Part shown: piece by piece, positions 24,074 to 32,556 of the stretch | Layout: every line of letters starts with the position of its first letter | Position numbering within the stretch: position 1 is the first letter of the stretch | Notes under the pieces: generated by a model | Databases searched by the model: none | Seen by the model: only the letters and a program-made list of their open reading frames with translations | Told to the model about the DNA's origin: nothing | Program-made: the position numbers and the translations under genes | NCBI GenBank assembly: GCA_963769715.1 | Contig: CAVYNE010000035.1 | Coordinates: 86,737 to 150,736 of the forward strand | Direction of reading: 5' to 3' | Source of the DNA: Palsa-504 sp963769715 | Lineage (GTDB): Bacteria > Actinomycetota > Actinomycetes > Streptosporangiales > Streptosporangiaceae | DNA: 64,000 bases

Positions 24074-25963
24074 TCAGCCCCGGTAACCGGACTCGGGCCC
24101 AGGCCGCGCCGCCTGCTGGCGGAGCCGCGCTTCTACCAGCGGGAGCAAGCGGATCAGCGACGCTCCGTTCCCGCCGGGCACCGTGCCGCGGATGCTCATG
24201 ATCACGGTCAGCGGGCCCACGTAGAGCACAGTCTGGTCGCCAAGCAGATAGCCGTCCGCCAGCCCGGGAACGGGCCATCCAGTTTGCGCCGCAGTCCGGC
24301 TGCCCGGCGGGCGTCTCGTGTCGCGCACATCGATCCTCAGCACGGGAGTGGCCTTCCTGGCCGGCTGCCAGGTCATCGCCCGGCCGACGGGGCTGCTGAC
24401 GTGATTACCCTGGACCGGGCCGCCGAGGACGGCGGCCGCTTCGTCGACTGTCACCAGGTCGGCTGGGTCGGGCAGGCCACCGGTGGCGGCCCGCTGCTGT
24501 TCGGCCGCGACGGCCGCGAGCGGGCGCGCGACGGTCGGCCGCTCCACCGGCTCAACCGCCTCCTGGTCCCGGTTGCGCAGGTTCACCCGGGCGTGCACGA
24601 ACGTACCCGGCGTCAGCAGCCGGTACGGCTCGCTGCCGATGGTGAGGTCCCATGCCTTGGCGCGCATCCCGTCGTCGATCGCGACGTGGTACTGGTCCGG
24701 GCTCTCGTCGCCCTTGACCACCCACTGCCTGATCACCTGGCCGTCGAACTCGGCGAACCGCGGGAACAGTGTCTGCCGCGCCAGCCACACGCCGACACAA
24801 GCGATGACAGCCGCTACGGTCAGGCCCACGATTTGTTCGGCCAGCGCCGCCATGCCGTGCGTACCCAGCCAGATCACCACGAGGACGTAGAGAATGGGCC
24901 CGAAGATGAGCGCCACCAGGAGGAGGATGACCCGCGGCCAGCGCCACGTGCTGGTCTCGATCTCGATCTGCTGCCAGCCTCCGCGGTAGCTGGACCATGC
25001 CACGTTGGTGCCGCCCGGGGCGAAGACCGCCACCGCGGCGGGCGCGGCCCCGAGGGCGGCCGCGTAGGCCAGCACCCGTCCCCCGCCGCCGGAGGCGGCC
25101 AGGCCAGCAGCGCCGCCGGAGGCGGCCAGGCCAGCAGCGCCGCCGGAGGCGGCCAGGCCAGCAGCGCCGCCGGAGGCGGCCAGGCCAGCAGCGCCGCCGG
25201 GTACCTCCGCGACGGCCGACCGCCACCGGTCCAGCGCCGCCCGGCCCGCCGCACTGCGGCGCCGGCTGGTCCCGACGCCGATGGTGACCCCGCACCCGAC
25301 GAGATACGGCAGGCCCACGTAGACCAGCGCGCCGTGCCGGTGCGCGGCGATGACGGCTGCGAGCAGCGCTCCGGCCGGGATGAGCAACAGCGCGCACAGC
25401 AGCCCGATCCGGCGTCCGCTGAGCCGGGGTCTGGTCAGCCCGCGCTGGCGCGCATCGTCCTCGACCTCCTCGCGGAACGCCTTCATGAAGTCGGTTTCCC
25501 CGCCCTCGAAGCCATCCGACAGGGCCGGGGCGGGAACTTCGCCGCGGGCGCCCGCCCGCAGCGCCACGTGCGCCACCACCCGCCGCTCGAACGGCGCGAG
25601 CGGTTCACCCGGTGTCTCGGCGGGCACCACGCACATGACCGACCCCGCCGGTCCCCCGTCTCCGCCCAGTCCAGCCGGCGCCTGTCCCGCCAGCCCGTTC
25701 ACCTGGAACCAGCCGCGGGCGGCCAGGTCGATCAGGGTGGCCCTGAAACCGAGCTTGTCGAGCTTCCCGGTTAGCAAGCTGATCACCGCCGGCGGCTCGC
25801 CGCCGCCGTGCGGCGGCGTCGGCGCAGTACCACCCTCCAGGCCGGCGTCCCGGCGCGGCCCAGAAGACGGTACGACCAGCAGCAGGATGAACAGCAACAG
25901 CCATCCCGCAACGGCAACAGCGGCCACAGGAAACACGACATTCCCCTCCGCCCCAGCTATCAC
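24074..25963 (-). CDS. DUF2207 (YciQ-like) domain membrane protein with Ala-rich repeats
   Basis: 629 residues. An N-terminal helix (VVFPVAAVAVAGWLLLFILLL) is followed by the winged-helix-like DUF2207 motif ISLLTGKLDKLGFRATLIDLAARGW near residue 60. Two helices lie near 190-235, then come a small repeat region, two more helices near 340-390, and a ~200-residue soluble C-terminal domain. Four nine-residue repeats (GGAAGLAAS), encoded by a 27-bp array, sit between the helices at about residues 258-293. The function of the family is unknown. The gene is flanked by ~32-bp direct repeats, which makes it look like an insertion between two formerly adjacent genes. Confidence 0.75.
   Translation of the reverse strand: MIAGAEGNVVFPVAAVAVAGWLLLFILLLVVPSSGPRRDAGLEGGTAPTPPHGGGEPPAVISLLTGKLDKLGFRATLIDLAARGWFQVNGLAGQAPAGLGGDGGPAGSVMCVVPAETPGEPLAPFERRVVAHVALRAGARGEVPAPALSDGFEGGETDFMKAFREEVEDDARQRGLTRPRLSGRRIGLLCALLLIPAGALLAAVIAAHRHGALVYVGLPYLVGCGVTIGVGTSRRRSAAGRAALDRWRSAVAEVPGGAAGLAASGGAAGLAASGGAAGLAASGGAAGLAASGGGGRVLAYAAALGAAPAAVAVFAPGGTNVAWSSYRGGWQQIEIETSTWRWPRVILLLVALIFGPILYVLVVIWLGTHGMAALAEQIVGLTVAAVIACVGVWLARQTLFPRFAEFDGQVIRQWVVKGDESPDQYHVAIDDGMRAKAWDLTIGSEPYRLLTPGTFVHARVNLRNRDQEAVEPVERPTVARPLAAVAAEQQRAATGGLPDPADLVTVDEAAAVLGGPVQGNHVSSPVGRAMTWQPARKATPVLRIDVRDTRRPPGSRTAAQTGWPVPGLADGYLLGDQTVLYVGPLTVIMSIRGTVPGGNGASLIRLLPLVEARLRQQAARPGPESGYRG
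25085..25192 (-). repeat. 27-bp tandem repeat, four units, in frame in the DUF2207 gene
   Basis: Units begin at 25085, 25112, 25139 and 25166 and are identical on the plus strand (start GCCGCCGGAGGCGGCCAGGC). The array ends in a partial unit. Exact identity suggests recent expansion. Confidence 0.95.
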
Positions 25964-26094
25964 CCCAGGTCGCGAGCTTGGTCGGCCCTGCCGTCCGGGA
26001 TTCTCCTCCGCCGTAACCTGTCACGGGCGCTGCGGCCATCTGGTTCAGGCCCCCGTCCCGTCCCAGGACAGGATTGACAAAAGGCGAGCCCTCA

Positions 26095-26126
26095 TCAATA
26101 TTGATTGAATTCAATGTCCCGAACGA
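26095..26126. repeat. ~32-bp repeat with palindromic core, right copy
   Basis: TCAATATTGATT followed by GAATTCAAT and TCCCGAACGA. It contains ATTGAATTCAAT, itself a palindrome, and lies just upstream of the citrate synthase start. It matches the copy at 24033-24065. A role as an operator or as the scar of an insertion is inferred. Confidence 0.85.
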
Positions 26127-26143
26127 ACCGCGGGTGGCAGCGC

Positions 26144-27352
26144 ATGGCCGACTTCCTGACCGCCCGCGAGGCCGCCCAGCGGATCGGTGTCAAGCCCGCC
26201 ACGCTGTACGCGTACGTCAGCCGCGGCGTGCTCAGCCGGGGCAAGGCGGCGGACGGCCGGGTCAGCCTCTTCGACGCCGACGAGGTCGAGCGGCTGGCCA
26301 GGCGGGGGAGGCCGCGGCGGCCCGCCGGGGTCGCGGATTTCACGGTCGAGTCGGCCATCACTGAGATCACCGGCGACAGCCTCCGTTTCCGCGGCCTGGA
26401 CGCCAGCCGTCTCGCGGTCAGCCGCACCTTCGAGGATGTCGCCGAACTGCTCTGGACCGGCGAGTTCCGGTCCGCGCGGGAGCCGTGGCAGGCCAGGCCC
26501 GCGGCGCTGGCCGCCGGGCGGGCCGCGCAGGCGGCGCTGCCCGCCGGGACGCTGCCGCTCGAGCGGCTCCAGGTGATCGTTCCGGCGATGGCGGCCACCG
26601 ATCCGCTCCGGCTCCAGTTCGACCCGGCCGCCGTGCTCGCGGCCGGGCGGAGCATCATCGCCGGCATGGTGGACTGCCTCCCCTCGGGTGGCACTCCCGG
26701 GCTGGGCGAGCCGGTCGCCGGGCGCCTCTGGTCGCGGCTATGCGACCACCGGGCCAGCCCGGGCCTGCTGCGCGCGGTGTCCGCCGCGCTGGTGCTGCTG
26801 GCCGACCACGAACTCGCCGCCTCGACGCTGGCCGCCCGGGCCGCCGCCTCGGTGCGCGCGGATCCGTACGCCGTGGTCGCGACCGGCCTGGGCGCGATGA
26901 GCGGGGCGCTGCACGGCGGGGCATCGCTCGGCGCGGAGATGCTGATGGCCGCGGCCAGCGGCCCGGATGACGTTCCCCGGGTGGTAGCCGAACTGTTGCG
27001 CCGGGGTGAAAAGGTGCCCGGCTTCGGGCACTTCGTGTACCGCGGCGGCGACCCGCGCGCCATGGTGCTGCTGGACCTGGTGCGCCGGGCCGCGCCGAAG
27101 TCGGGCCAGCTCGCGGTGGCCGACGCCGTGCTCGCTGAGGTCAGGCAGAAGTCCCTGCCCGAACCGAACATCGACTTCGCGATCGCCACCCTGGCCCGGG
27201 TGGCGGGCATGGTCAGGGGCGCCGGGGAGGCGATATTCGCGGTCGCCCGGACGGCGGGCTGGATCGCCCATGCCCTCGAGGCCTACGCCGGGCCCGGCCC
27301 GCTGCGGCCTCGGGCGGTCTACACCGGAAGGCCCGCGACCGACGGCTCGTGA
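26144..27352 (+). CDS. Citrate synthase family protein with N-terminal helix-turn-helix
   Basis: 402 residues. The first ~55 form an excisionase/MerR-like DNA-binding motif (LTAREAAQRIGVKPATLYAYVSRGVL). The rest is a citrate synthase fold: LLADHELAASTLAAR near residue 223, GALHGGASLGAEML near 255, GFGHFVYRGGDPRAM near 295 and LPEPNIDFAIATLARV near 340. Such HTH-citrate synthases are known in actinobacteria, and their catalytic status varies. The position usually Arg in GFGHR is Phe here. The start is the ATG at 26144, since upstream codons lie inside the shared repeat. It diverges from the HMGL-type synthase, with the DUF2207 gene in between. Confidence 0.85.
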   Translation: MADFLTAREAAQRIGVKPATLYAYVSRGVLSRGKAADGRVSLFDADEVERLARRGRPRRPAGVADFTVESAITEITGDSLRFRGLDASRLAVSRTFEDVAELLWTGEFRSAREPWQARPAALAAGRAAQAALPAGTLPLERLQVIVPAMAATDPLRLQFDPAAVLAAGRSIIAGMVDCLPSGGTPGLGEPVAGRLWSRLCDHRASPGLLRAVSAALVLLADHELAASTLAARAAASVRADPYAVVATGLGAMSGALHGGASLGAEMLMAAASGPDDVPRVVAELLRRGEKVPGFGHFVYRGGDPRAMVLLDLVRRAAPKSGQLAVADAVLAEVRQKSLPEPNIDFAIATLARVAGMVRGAGEAIFAVARTAGWIAHALEAYAGPGPLRPRAVYTGRPATDGS

Positions 27353-27379
27353 CGCCGTACTGCGGGTGACCTAACGCGG

Positions 27380-27901
27380 CTACTCGCCGGTGGCGCCGTC
27401 GATCTGCTCGCGCAGGAGGTCGGCGTGGCCCAGATGCCGCGCGTACTCCTCGATCATGTGCAGGTAGATCATCCTCAGCGACATGAGCTCATTGCGGTGA
27501 GTGAAGGTATCGTCCAGGGAGGCGTGCGCCACGGCCGCGTCGGCGAGCTTGAATTCCTCGGTCAGCCGGGCGTAGTCGGCGGCGGCCCGGCCCGGATCGA
27601 CGCGCTCGAAATCAGCCGTCTTGTCGCTGCCGAACGGGTCGTCGACGGGCTCGCCCGCGAACCGCTGGCGGAACCACGCCCGCTCTACCTTGGTCATGTG
27701 TCGCACCAGCCCGAGCAGCGACAGGCCTGATGGCGGCACGGTCCGCCCGGCCAGCTGCTCACCGGTCAGGCCGGCGCACTTGTACAGCAGCGTCGCGCGT
27801 TGCCAGTCGAGAAACGCCTGCAGCATCGGGCGCTCGGGGCCAGTTAGCGGTCCCTCTGGCCGCTCCACATCCGGGGCTTTCCACGTCACGGCGCCTATCA
27901 T
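27380..27901 (-). CDS. DinB-superfamily protein (DUF664-like)
   Basis: 173 residues of a four-helix bundle. The three metal-binding histidines appear as SLLGLVRHMTKVERAWFR near residue 66 and YLHMIEEYARHLGHADLLRE near 146-160. DinB-like proteins of actinobacteria include mycothiol-dependent transferases and many of unknown activity. The gene converges on the citrate synthase gene after 27 bases, with no obvious terminator between them. Alternative starts exist a few codons in (GTG within the first six). Confidence 0.83.
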   Translation of the reverse strand: MIGAVTWKAPDVERPEGPLTGPERPMLQAFLDWQRATLLYKCAGLTGEQLAGRTVPPSGLSLLGLVRHMTKVERAWFRQRFAGEPVDDPFGSDKTADFERVDPGRAAADYARLTEEFKLADAAVAHASLDDTFTHRNELMSLRMIYLHMIEEYARHLGHADLLREQIDGATGE

Positions 27902-27936
27902 TCCACGTCCGGCGGGGTGAGCCGGCGATGAGGCGG

Positions 27937-28560
27937 CTACCTGCGCAGGGCGAGTCGCCCGGGCGGGCGGGTGGCGATCTCCACCGTGCCCTTGTAGGCG
28001 ATGCCGCGCACCTGGATCACCGGGGCGTCCGCCGGCAGCCGGTAGCCGGGGTCCTCCTCGTCATCCTGGTCCTGGGTGACGCCGAAGCCGGTCATCTCGA
28101 CCCGGACGCTCGGCGGCACCAGGATCGTCATCCGGGACTTGTAGGCCACCGCCACGAACGTGGTGACCGGGCCGCTGAGTTCGGCCGCCCGCAGGTCGAG
28201 CCAGCCGCCACCCTTGTAGACGACCGTCGTGTAGCGTTCCGGCACCCGCCAGCGCCCGGCCCGCCGGACCGAGCTCTTCAGCGCGATGGCGAACCGGCCG
28301 GGGCCGCGGCCGGGAATCGCGGGCGCGGCGGCGGGCGCCGCCGTCTGCGCGGGCAGGTCGGCGAGCAGGACGTCGAGGTCCGCGTGCGTGCGCGCGGTAA
28401 GGGCGGCCCGGGTTCGCACGTCGAACTCGGCATCGTCCAGGCGGCCTTCGGCGAATGCGTCCTGCACCCGCTGTACCACGGCGTCTCGCTCCCGGTCCGA
28501 AGCCCGAGTCGCCGTCTCTTGCACCTCTGGCACCCCAGAGTCCCCGTCGGTCGCCGCCAT
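27937..28560 (-). CDS. DUF1707 and cell-wall-response (DUF2154-like) domain protein
   Basis: 207 residues. Residues ~19-70 are DUF1707 (RASDRERDAVVQRVQDAFAEG, ending VLLADLP). The rest is a beta-strand-rich region with repeated Tyr-Lys turns (TTVVYKGGGWLDLRAAEL, FVAVAYKSRMTILVPPSVRVEM, IQVRGIAYKGTVEI), as in the LiaF/DUF2154-type domain. There is no membrane helix, unlike the DUF1707 protein at 5322-5984. Its partner and role are unknown. Confidence 0.75.
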   Translation of the reverse strand: MAATDGDSGVPEVQETATRASDRERDAVVQRVQDAFAEGRLDDAEFDVRTRAALTARTHADLDVLLADLPAQTAAPAAAPAIPGRGPGRFAIALKSSVRRAGRWRVPERYTTVVYKGGGWLDLRAAELSGPVTTFVAVAYKSRMTILVPPSVRVEMTGFGVTQDQDDEEDPGYRLPADAPVIQVRGIAYKGTVEIATRPPGRLALRR

Positions 28561-28579
28561 GACATTCCCTTCCGCCCGA

Positions 28580-29368
28580 TTAAGCGATCGAGATGTATCG
28601 TAACTCGATTCGCCGGGTGATGCGCAGCTTGGACTGCTGATGCGGAAGTTCTTCCCAGTCTGTCATGAATTGTCCGGTCAGGCCGTACCGGTCGGCCAGC
28701 GCCACCAGGGTCTCGGTCCGGTAATAGAAGTCCTCGCGCAGCACTTGGTGCTCGGCGCCCTCGGTCCGGTCGAAGGTGAAGTCGAAGAAACCGTCCGGCT
28801 TAATGACCCGCCCGACGTGGGCCAGGCAGTCCTCGATTATCTCGATGGGGGAGTGCGAGAACACGCTGTGCGCATGCGCCACGTCGAAGTGCCCGGACGG
28901 CAGGAACGCCAGCTTCAGGTCCTGGACCAGGGTCAGGTGCGGCAGCTTGTCCTGCAGGCCGACCTCGGCCAGCGTGCGCTGCGCGGCCAGCAGGATGTCG
29001 GGGGAGATGTCGATCCCGTAGTAGTCGCCCGCGTCCAGGTAGTCGATGAACAGGCGGCCCGCCCGCAGGTTCCCGCAGCCGATCTCGAGCATCCGCATGC
29101 CTGGCTTGAGGCCGTGCGAGACCAGGTAGTCGAACTGCATCTGGCCGATCTTGAGCCAGGACTCGTGCGTGTGGCTGCCGACCGCGCCCTCGTCGCTGCG
29201 GGCGGCATCGGACTTCATCACCGCGCGGTAGTAGCTCACGTGGTCGCGGTTCTTCAGCCGCAGCGCCGCGTCGCGGGCCAGTCGGCGGACGTGCGGCGCG
29301 ATGCGCTCGGGGTGACGGGCGGCGTAACGGATCATGAACGTCAGCCGTGAACGGTCGTTCGGATGCAT
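28580..29368 (-). CDS. SAM-dependent class I methyltransferase
   Basis: 262 residues. The SAM-binding motif I is GMRMLEIGCGNLRAGRLFIDYL near residue 95, motif II DYYGIDISPDIL near 117, and FDVAHAHSVFSHSPIEIIEDCL near 160 forms the post-I region. Many related proteins methylate lipids or small molecules; the acceptor here is unknown. The start is the ATG at 29368 (MHPNDRSRL); the open frame further upstream is low-complexity and not coding-like. The gene ends 19 bases before the start of the DUF1707 gene on the same strand, so the two may be co-transcribed. Confidence 0.82.
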   Translation of the reverse strand: MHPNDRSRLTFMIRYAARHPERIAPHVRRLARDAALRLKNRDHVSYYRAVMKSDAARSDEGAVGSHTHESWLKIGQMQFDYLVSHGLKPGMRMLEIGCGNLRAGRLFIDYLDAGDYYGIDISPDILLAAQRTLAEVGLQDKLPHLTLVQDLKLAFLPSGHFDVAHAHSVFSHSPIEIIEDCLAHVGRVIKPDGFFDFTFDRTEGAEHQVLREDFYYRTETLVALADRYGLTGQFMTDWEELPHQQSKLRITRRIELRYISIA

Positions 29369-29652
29369 GCCCCATAGTGAAGCAGAATCCGTCCCGCCGC
29401 GGACGCCAGCCACCCGGGTCCGCCTGCGTTCCCGAGTCCCTGGCCGGCGGCTAACCCGACAATTCGCACGGCGAGCAACGCCGAGGCCATTATCGTGGAC
29501 CGCTACTGCCCTAATAGAGCCTGTCGCGCACCCGATCCCCGGCCGGTCCCCGCCTCCACCCCCCTGCCCGGGCCCGCCCCAGCCCGCGCTCGCCACTGCA
29601 TCCCCACCCATCCCCCTCTCCCCGCCCGCACCATCCCGTTCGCCTCCCCGAG

Positions 29653-29708
29653 TCAATGAACGCGCCGTTCTACTGCAAAGAATCACTAGAACGCCGCGTT
29701 CATTGAAT
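29653..29708. repeat. 58-bp palindromic element, copy 2
   Basis: Arms 29653-29672 and 29687-29706 pair at 19 of 20 positions around a 14-base loop. The arm core TCAATGAACGCG matches copy 1 at 22626-22683, while the loops differ. The arms show A/G and T/C changes that keep pairing, which suggests that structure or symmetry is selected. Confidence 0.85.
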
Positions 29709-29992
29709 CCCGCGGCGCATGCACGCCACCTGGCCGGGGACCGGTATGGGGGGAATGTGCTGGTTTGGTGAGGGCGGGGCGGTGAGGTGCCGGGGCAGCG
29801 AGCGGGAATGGCTACGGCGGGTGCTGGTGCCGTGATCGCCCGGCGTCAGGAGTCATCGTGGTTGTCAGGCCCGGGGCCAGGGCCGTGCCCACGGCACCGG
29901 CCGCCTGCGGCTGGCCTTGGCGCGGCAGCCAGAAGAGATACGCGACAGCCTCAATAGGGGTCGCGCTACCCTGCCGCGGGGCGCTGGCAGAG

Positions 29993-30126
29993 TTGAGTTA
30001 TCTAGACTCAAGAATATCGACACTCTGGCGAAATAATTCTTTGGTCACGCGAAGGCCGGGTCTGGCGGGCGATTTCCGTCTTCCGAAACGGCCCAAGTTG
30101 GGTCTATGTTACTCAATTTAGTTGAG
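29993..30126 (+). promoter_or_regulatory. Probable operator pair upstream of the MFS transporter
   Basis: TTGAGT-7 bases-ACTCAA (29993-30011) is a perfect inverted repeat. ACTCAA-5 bases-TTGAG (30111-30126) uses the same half-sites in the opposite arrangement. The region between is AT-rich. This looks like a site for a TetR- or MarR-type repressor, although no regulator gene is adjacent. Confidence 0.45.
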
Positions 30127-30226
30127 CATGGTATCTGGTACGGCCATTGGCCGGGTGGCACGATCCGGTTGCATGAGGCGCGAGTGGCTGCGGCGCAGAA
30201 AGTGGGGGGCAGGGGAGGTGGGTGGG

Positions 30227-31528
30227 GTGCTGGCGGAGCGGAACTTCCGCCGGTTCTACTCCGGCTACGTGACGTCCTTGCTCGGCTCGTCGATGTCCAC
30301 GGTGGCGATCGCCTGGGCGGTGCTGGACAGCGGGGGGAGCGCGACCAGCCTGGGATTCGTGTTCGCGGCCGGCGTCGTACCGCAGGTGCTGCTGCTGCCG
30401 TTCGCCGGAGCGGTCGCCGACCGGCTCGGCCGGCGCCGGGTGATGCTCGCTGCGGACGTGCTCCGCTGCGGTGCGCAGGGCTCGCTCGCGGTGGCGCTGT
30501 TCGTGGGCCGGCCCGCGCTCTGGCTGTTCGTCCTGCTGGCCTGGCTTCAGGGCGCGGGGGAGGCGTTCTTCATGCCGGCCCTCGACGCGCTGACCGTGGA
30601 GATCTCGCCCCGGGACCAGCTCGGCAACGCGAACGCGCTGTACGGGCTGGCCACCTCGGCCACCAGGATCGCCGGGCCCGCACTGGGCGGGCTGCTCGTC
30701 GCCGTGGCCGGAGCGGCCGTGGTGGTGGCCGCGGACGCGGCGTCCTACGCCGTGAGCGTGCTGGCGCTCAGCCTGCTCCGTGTGCCCGACGGCGGGCGCG
30801 GCGGGAATCCTGCGGTGCGGCGGAGCCTGCTGCGCGACATGGCCGAGGGCTGGACGGAATTCCGGTCACGGACCTGGCTGTGGGTGGTCACCGTGCAGTT
30901 CGCCTTCTTCAACCTGATCACCTGGGCGCCCTGGATGCTGCTCGGCCCGGTCATGGGCCGCGCCTACCTGGGCGGCGCCGCGATCTGGGGCCTGATCATG
31001 GCGGTGCAGGGCGCGGGCGCGATCGTAGCCGGGCTGCTCTCGCTCGGCCGCCGGCCCCGGCGGCCGATGGTGGTCGCGACGATCGGCACGTTCTGCTACG
31101 CGCTGCCCGACATCCCGATGGCCCTGCACGCGGTGGCCGGATGGGTGGCCGTCGCCGCGTTCGCCTGCGGTGCGGGCTCGGCCACCTTCGGCATCTTCTT
31201 CGGCACCGCCATGCAGCAGCAGGTGCCGCCAGACATGCTGGCCCGGGTCAGCTCGCTCAGCCTCTTCCCCGCCTACGGCGTCGGCGTGATCGGGTACGCC
31301 ATCGACGGGCCGCTGGCGGCCGCGGTAGGGCCGTCGGCGGTCTTCGCCGTGGGCGCCGTCTACGGCCTGCTGAGCAGCGCGGCCGTGCTGACGCTACGGT
31401 CCGTCCGCGCCGTCCGCTGGTGCGACCAAGACGACGAGCCCGTCCCCGGCCGAGGCAGGAGGAGCCAGGGCCGGCCCCCGCGATTAGTGCTTTCTCACCG
31501 CACCGCGGAGGGCGGCGAAGGCGGCTAG
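30227..31528 (+). CDS. MFS efflux transporter (EntS-like)
   Basis: About 433 residues with 12 predicted helices. Family motifs are FYSGYVTSLLGSSMSTVAIAW at the start, the loop motif GAVADRLGRRRVML near residue 62, and DALTVEISPRDQLGNANAL near 120, all typical of the enterobactin/multidrug exporter branch. The C-terminal ~30 residues are Arg/Gly/Pro-rich and cytoplasmic. The start is placed at the GTG 30227 because AGGGGAGG ends 8 bases before it; earlier starts add a basic, non-conserved leader. The substrate is unknown. The 3' end overlaps the convergent TPR gene by 45 bases. Confidence 0.82.
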   Translation: MLAERNFRRFYSGYVTSLLGSSMSTVAIAWAVLDSGGSATSLGFVFAAGVVPQVLLLPFAGAVADRLGRRRVMLAADVLRCGAQGSLAVALFVGRPALWLFVLLAWLQGAGEAFFMPALDALTVEISPRDQLGNANALYGLATSATRIAGPALGGLLVAVAGAAVVVAADAASYAVSVLALSLLRVPDGGRGGNPAVRRSLLRDMAEGWTEFRSRTWLWVVTVQFAFFNLITWAPWMLLGPVMGRAYLGGAAIWGLIMAVQGAGAIVAGLLSLGRRPRRPMVVATIGTFCYALPDIPMALHAVAGWVAVAAFACGAGSATFGIFFGTAMQQQVPPDMLARVSSLSLFPAYGVGVIGYAIDGPLAAAVGPSAVFAVGAVYGLLSSAAVLTLRSVRAVRWCDQDDEPVPGRGRRSQGRPPRLVLSHRTAEGGEGG

Positions 31529-32518
31529 CCGGGCCGCCACGGTGATGACGACCGCGACCGGCAGGATCTGGGCCAGGTCGGCCGCGGGGGTGAACGCGAC
31601 CAGGCCGAACGCCACACCCACCCCGCCCACGGCCAGGGCCAGGGCCAGGGCCACCCGCGGGGCGCGCAGCGTCCGGCGCACCAGCAGGCGCGCCTCACGC
31701 GGCAGTCGCAGCACCATCCACGTGAAGCAGGCCGCGGTGACCACCGCCATGGTGCCGAGGGCGATCACGAACGGCAGCCGGTCCACGTGGGTGACCGCGG
31801 GAATCCAGATCAGGATCAGCGCGATCAGCGTGAACACGTAGATCGTCCGCGACACCGTGCGCAGCAGCACCACGTCGATGTTCCTGCTGTAGATGCGCTC
31901 GTCCGGAGTGGCCCGGGCAGCGCTGATGAAATGCCTGATCGCGCCCGCGGTGTCGTGCCGCCTGAGCCTGATCCGGCCAAGCTCGTTCATCGCGCCGCTG
32001 TGCCCGGGGTCGAGTGCCAGGGCCCGTTCCTGGTGCTCGCGGGCGCCGGCCAGATCGCTGCGCGCCAGGCTCACCTTGCCGGAGAGGAAGTGCACGTCCG
32101 GCTCGTTCGGGGCCAGGCCGCGGGCGCGGGCCGCCGCCTCGGTGGCGACGTCCAGCCGCTGGGCGGCCAGCGCGGCCTGGGCCACGCACACATGCGTCTG
32201 CCAGTAGCTGGGCGCCAGGCGGCACGCCTCATGCGCCGCCCGCAGCGCGTCCGGGTACTTGCCCACGTGGACCAGGGCGTTGCTGGCCAGCCGGTGCGGC
32301 CACTCGTCGGCCGGATCCAGGGCCGCCGCCCGGTGGGCGGCGGTGACCGCCTCGGTGTAGCGGTCCGCGCCCAGGTGCGCGCGAGCCATCAGGCACCAGG
32401 CCCGGCTGCTCTCCGGTTCGGCCGAGACCACGCGGGCCAGCAGCTCGGCCGCCTCGTCGAAACGCCTGACGTCGAGCATCGCCGATGCCCGCGCCAGCTC
32501 CTGCCTGAGCTCGATCAC
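31484..32518 (-). CDS. TPR-repeat membrane protein
   Basis: 344 residues. About five tetratricopeptide repeats fill residues 1-210 (for example DEAAELLARVVSAEPESSRAW and GAREHQERALALDPGHSGAM). Four hydrophobic helices follow (TIYVFTLIALILIWIPAV, FVIALGTMAVVTAACFTW, VALALALAVGGVGVAFGLVAF, ILPVAVVITVAARLAAFAAL). The TPR part should face the cytoplasm. It follows the TPR-AAA gene by 38 bases on the same strand, so the two probably act together. Confidence 0.8.
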   Translation of the reverse strand: MIELRQELARASAMLDVRRFDEAAELLARVVSAEPESSRAWCLMARAHLGADRYTEAVTAAHRAAALDPADEWPHRLASNALVHVGKYPDALRAAHEACRLAPSYWQTHVCVAQAALAAQRLDVATEAAARARGLAPNEPDVHFLSGKVSLARSDLAGAREHQERALALDPGHSGAMNELGRIRLRRHDTAGAIRHFISAARATPDERIYSRNIDVVLLRTVSRTIYVFTLIALILIWIPAVTHVDRLPFVIALGTMAVVTAACFTWMVLRLPREARLLVRRTLRAPRVALALALAVGGVGVAFGLVAFTPAADLAQILPVAVVITVAARLAAFAALRGAVRKH

Positions 32519-32556
32519 GCCCGGGCTCTCATAACTGCGCGCTCATAACCGGGCGT

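Larger units (their letters stand above)
29369..30226. other. Long gene-free region upstream of the MFS gene
   Basis: About 860 bases with no convincing coding sequence. It holds a C-rich low-complexity stretch (29540-29640), the 58-bp palindrome copy 2 (29653-29708), a 16-base string shared with the 19987-20002 hairpin region (29485-29500), and an AT-richer control region with two related inverted repeats (29993-30126). Confidence 0.6.
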
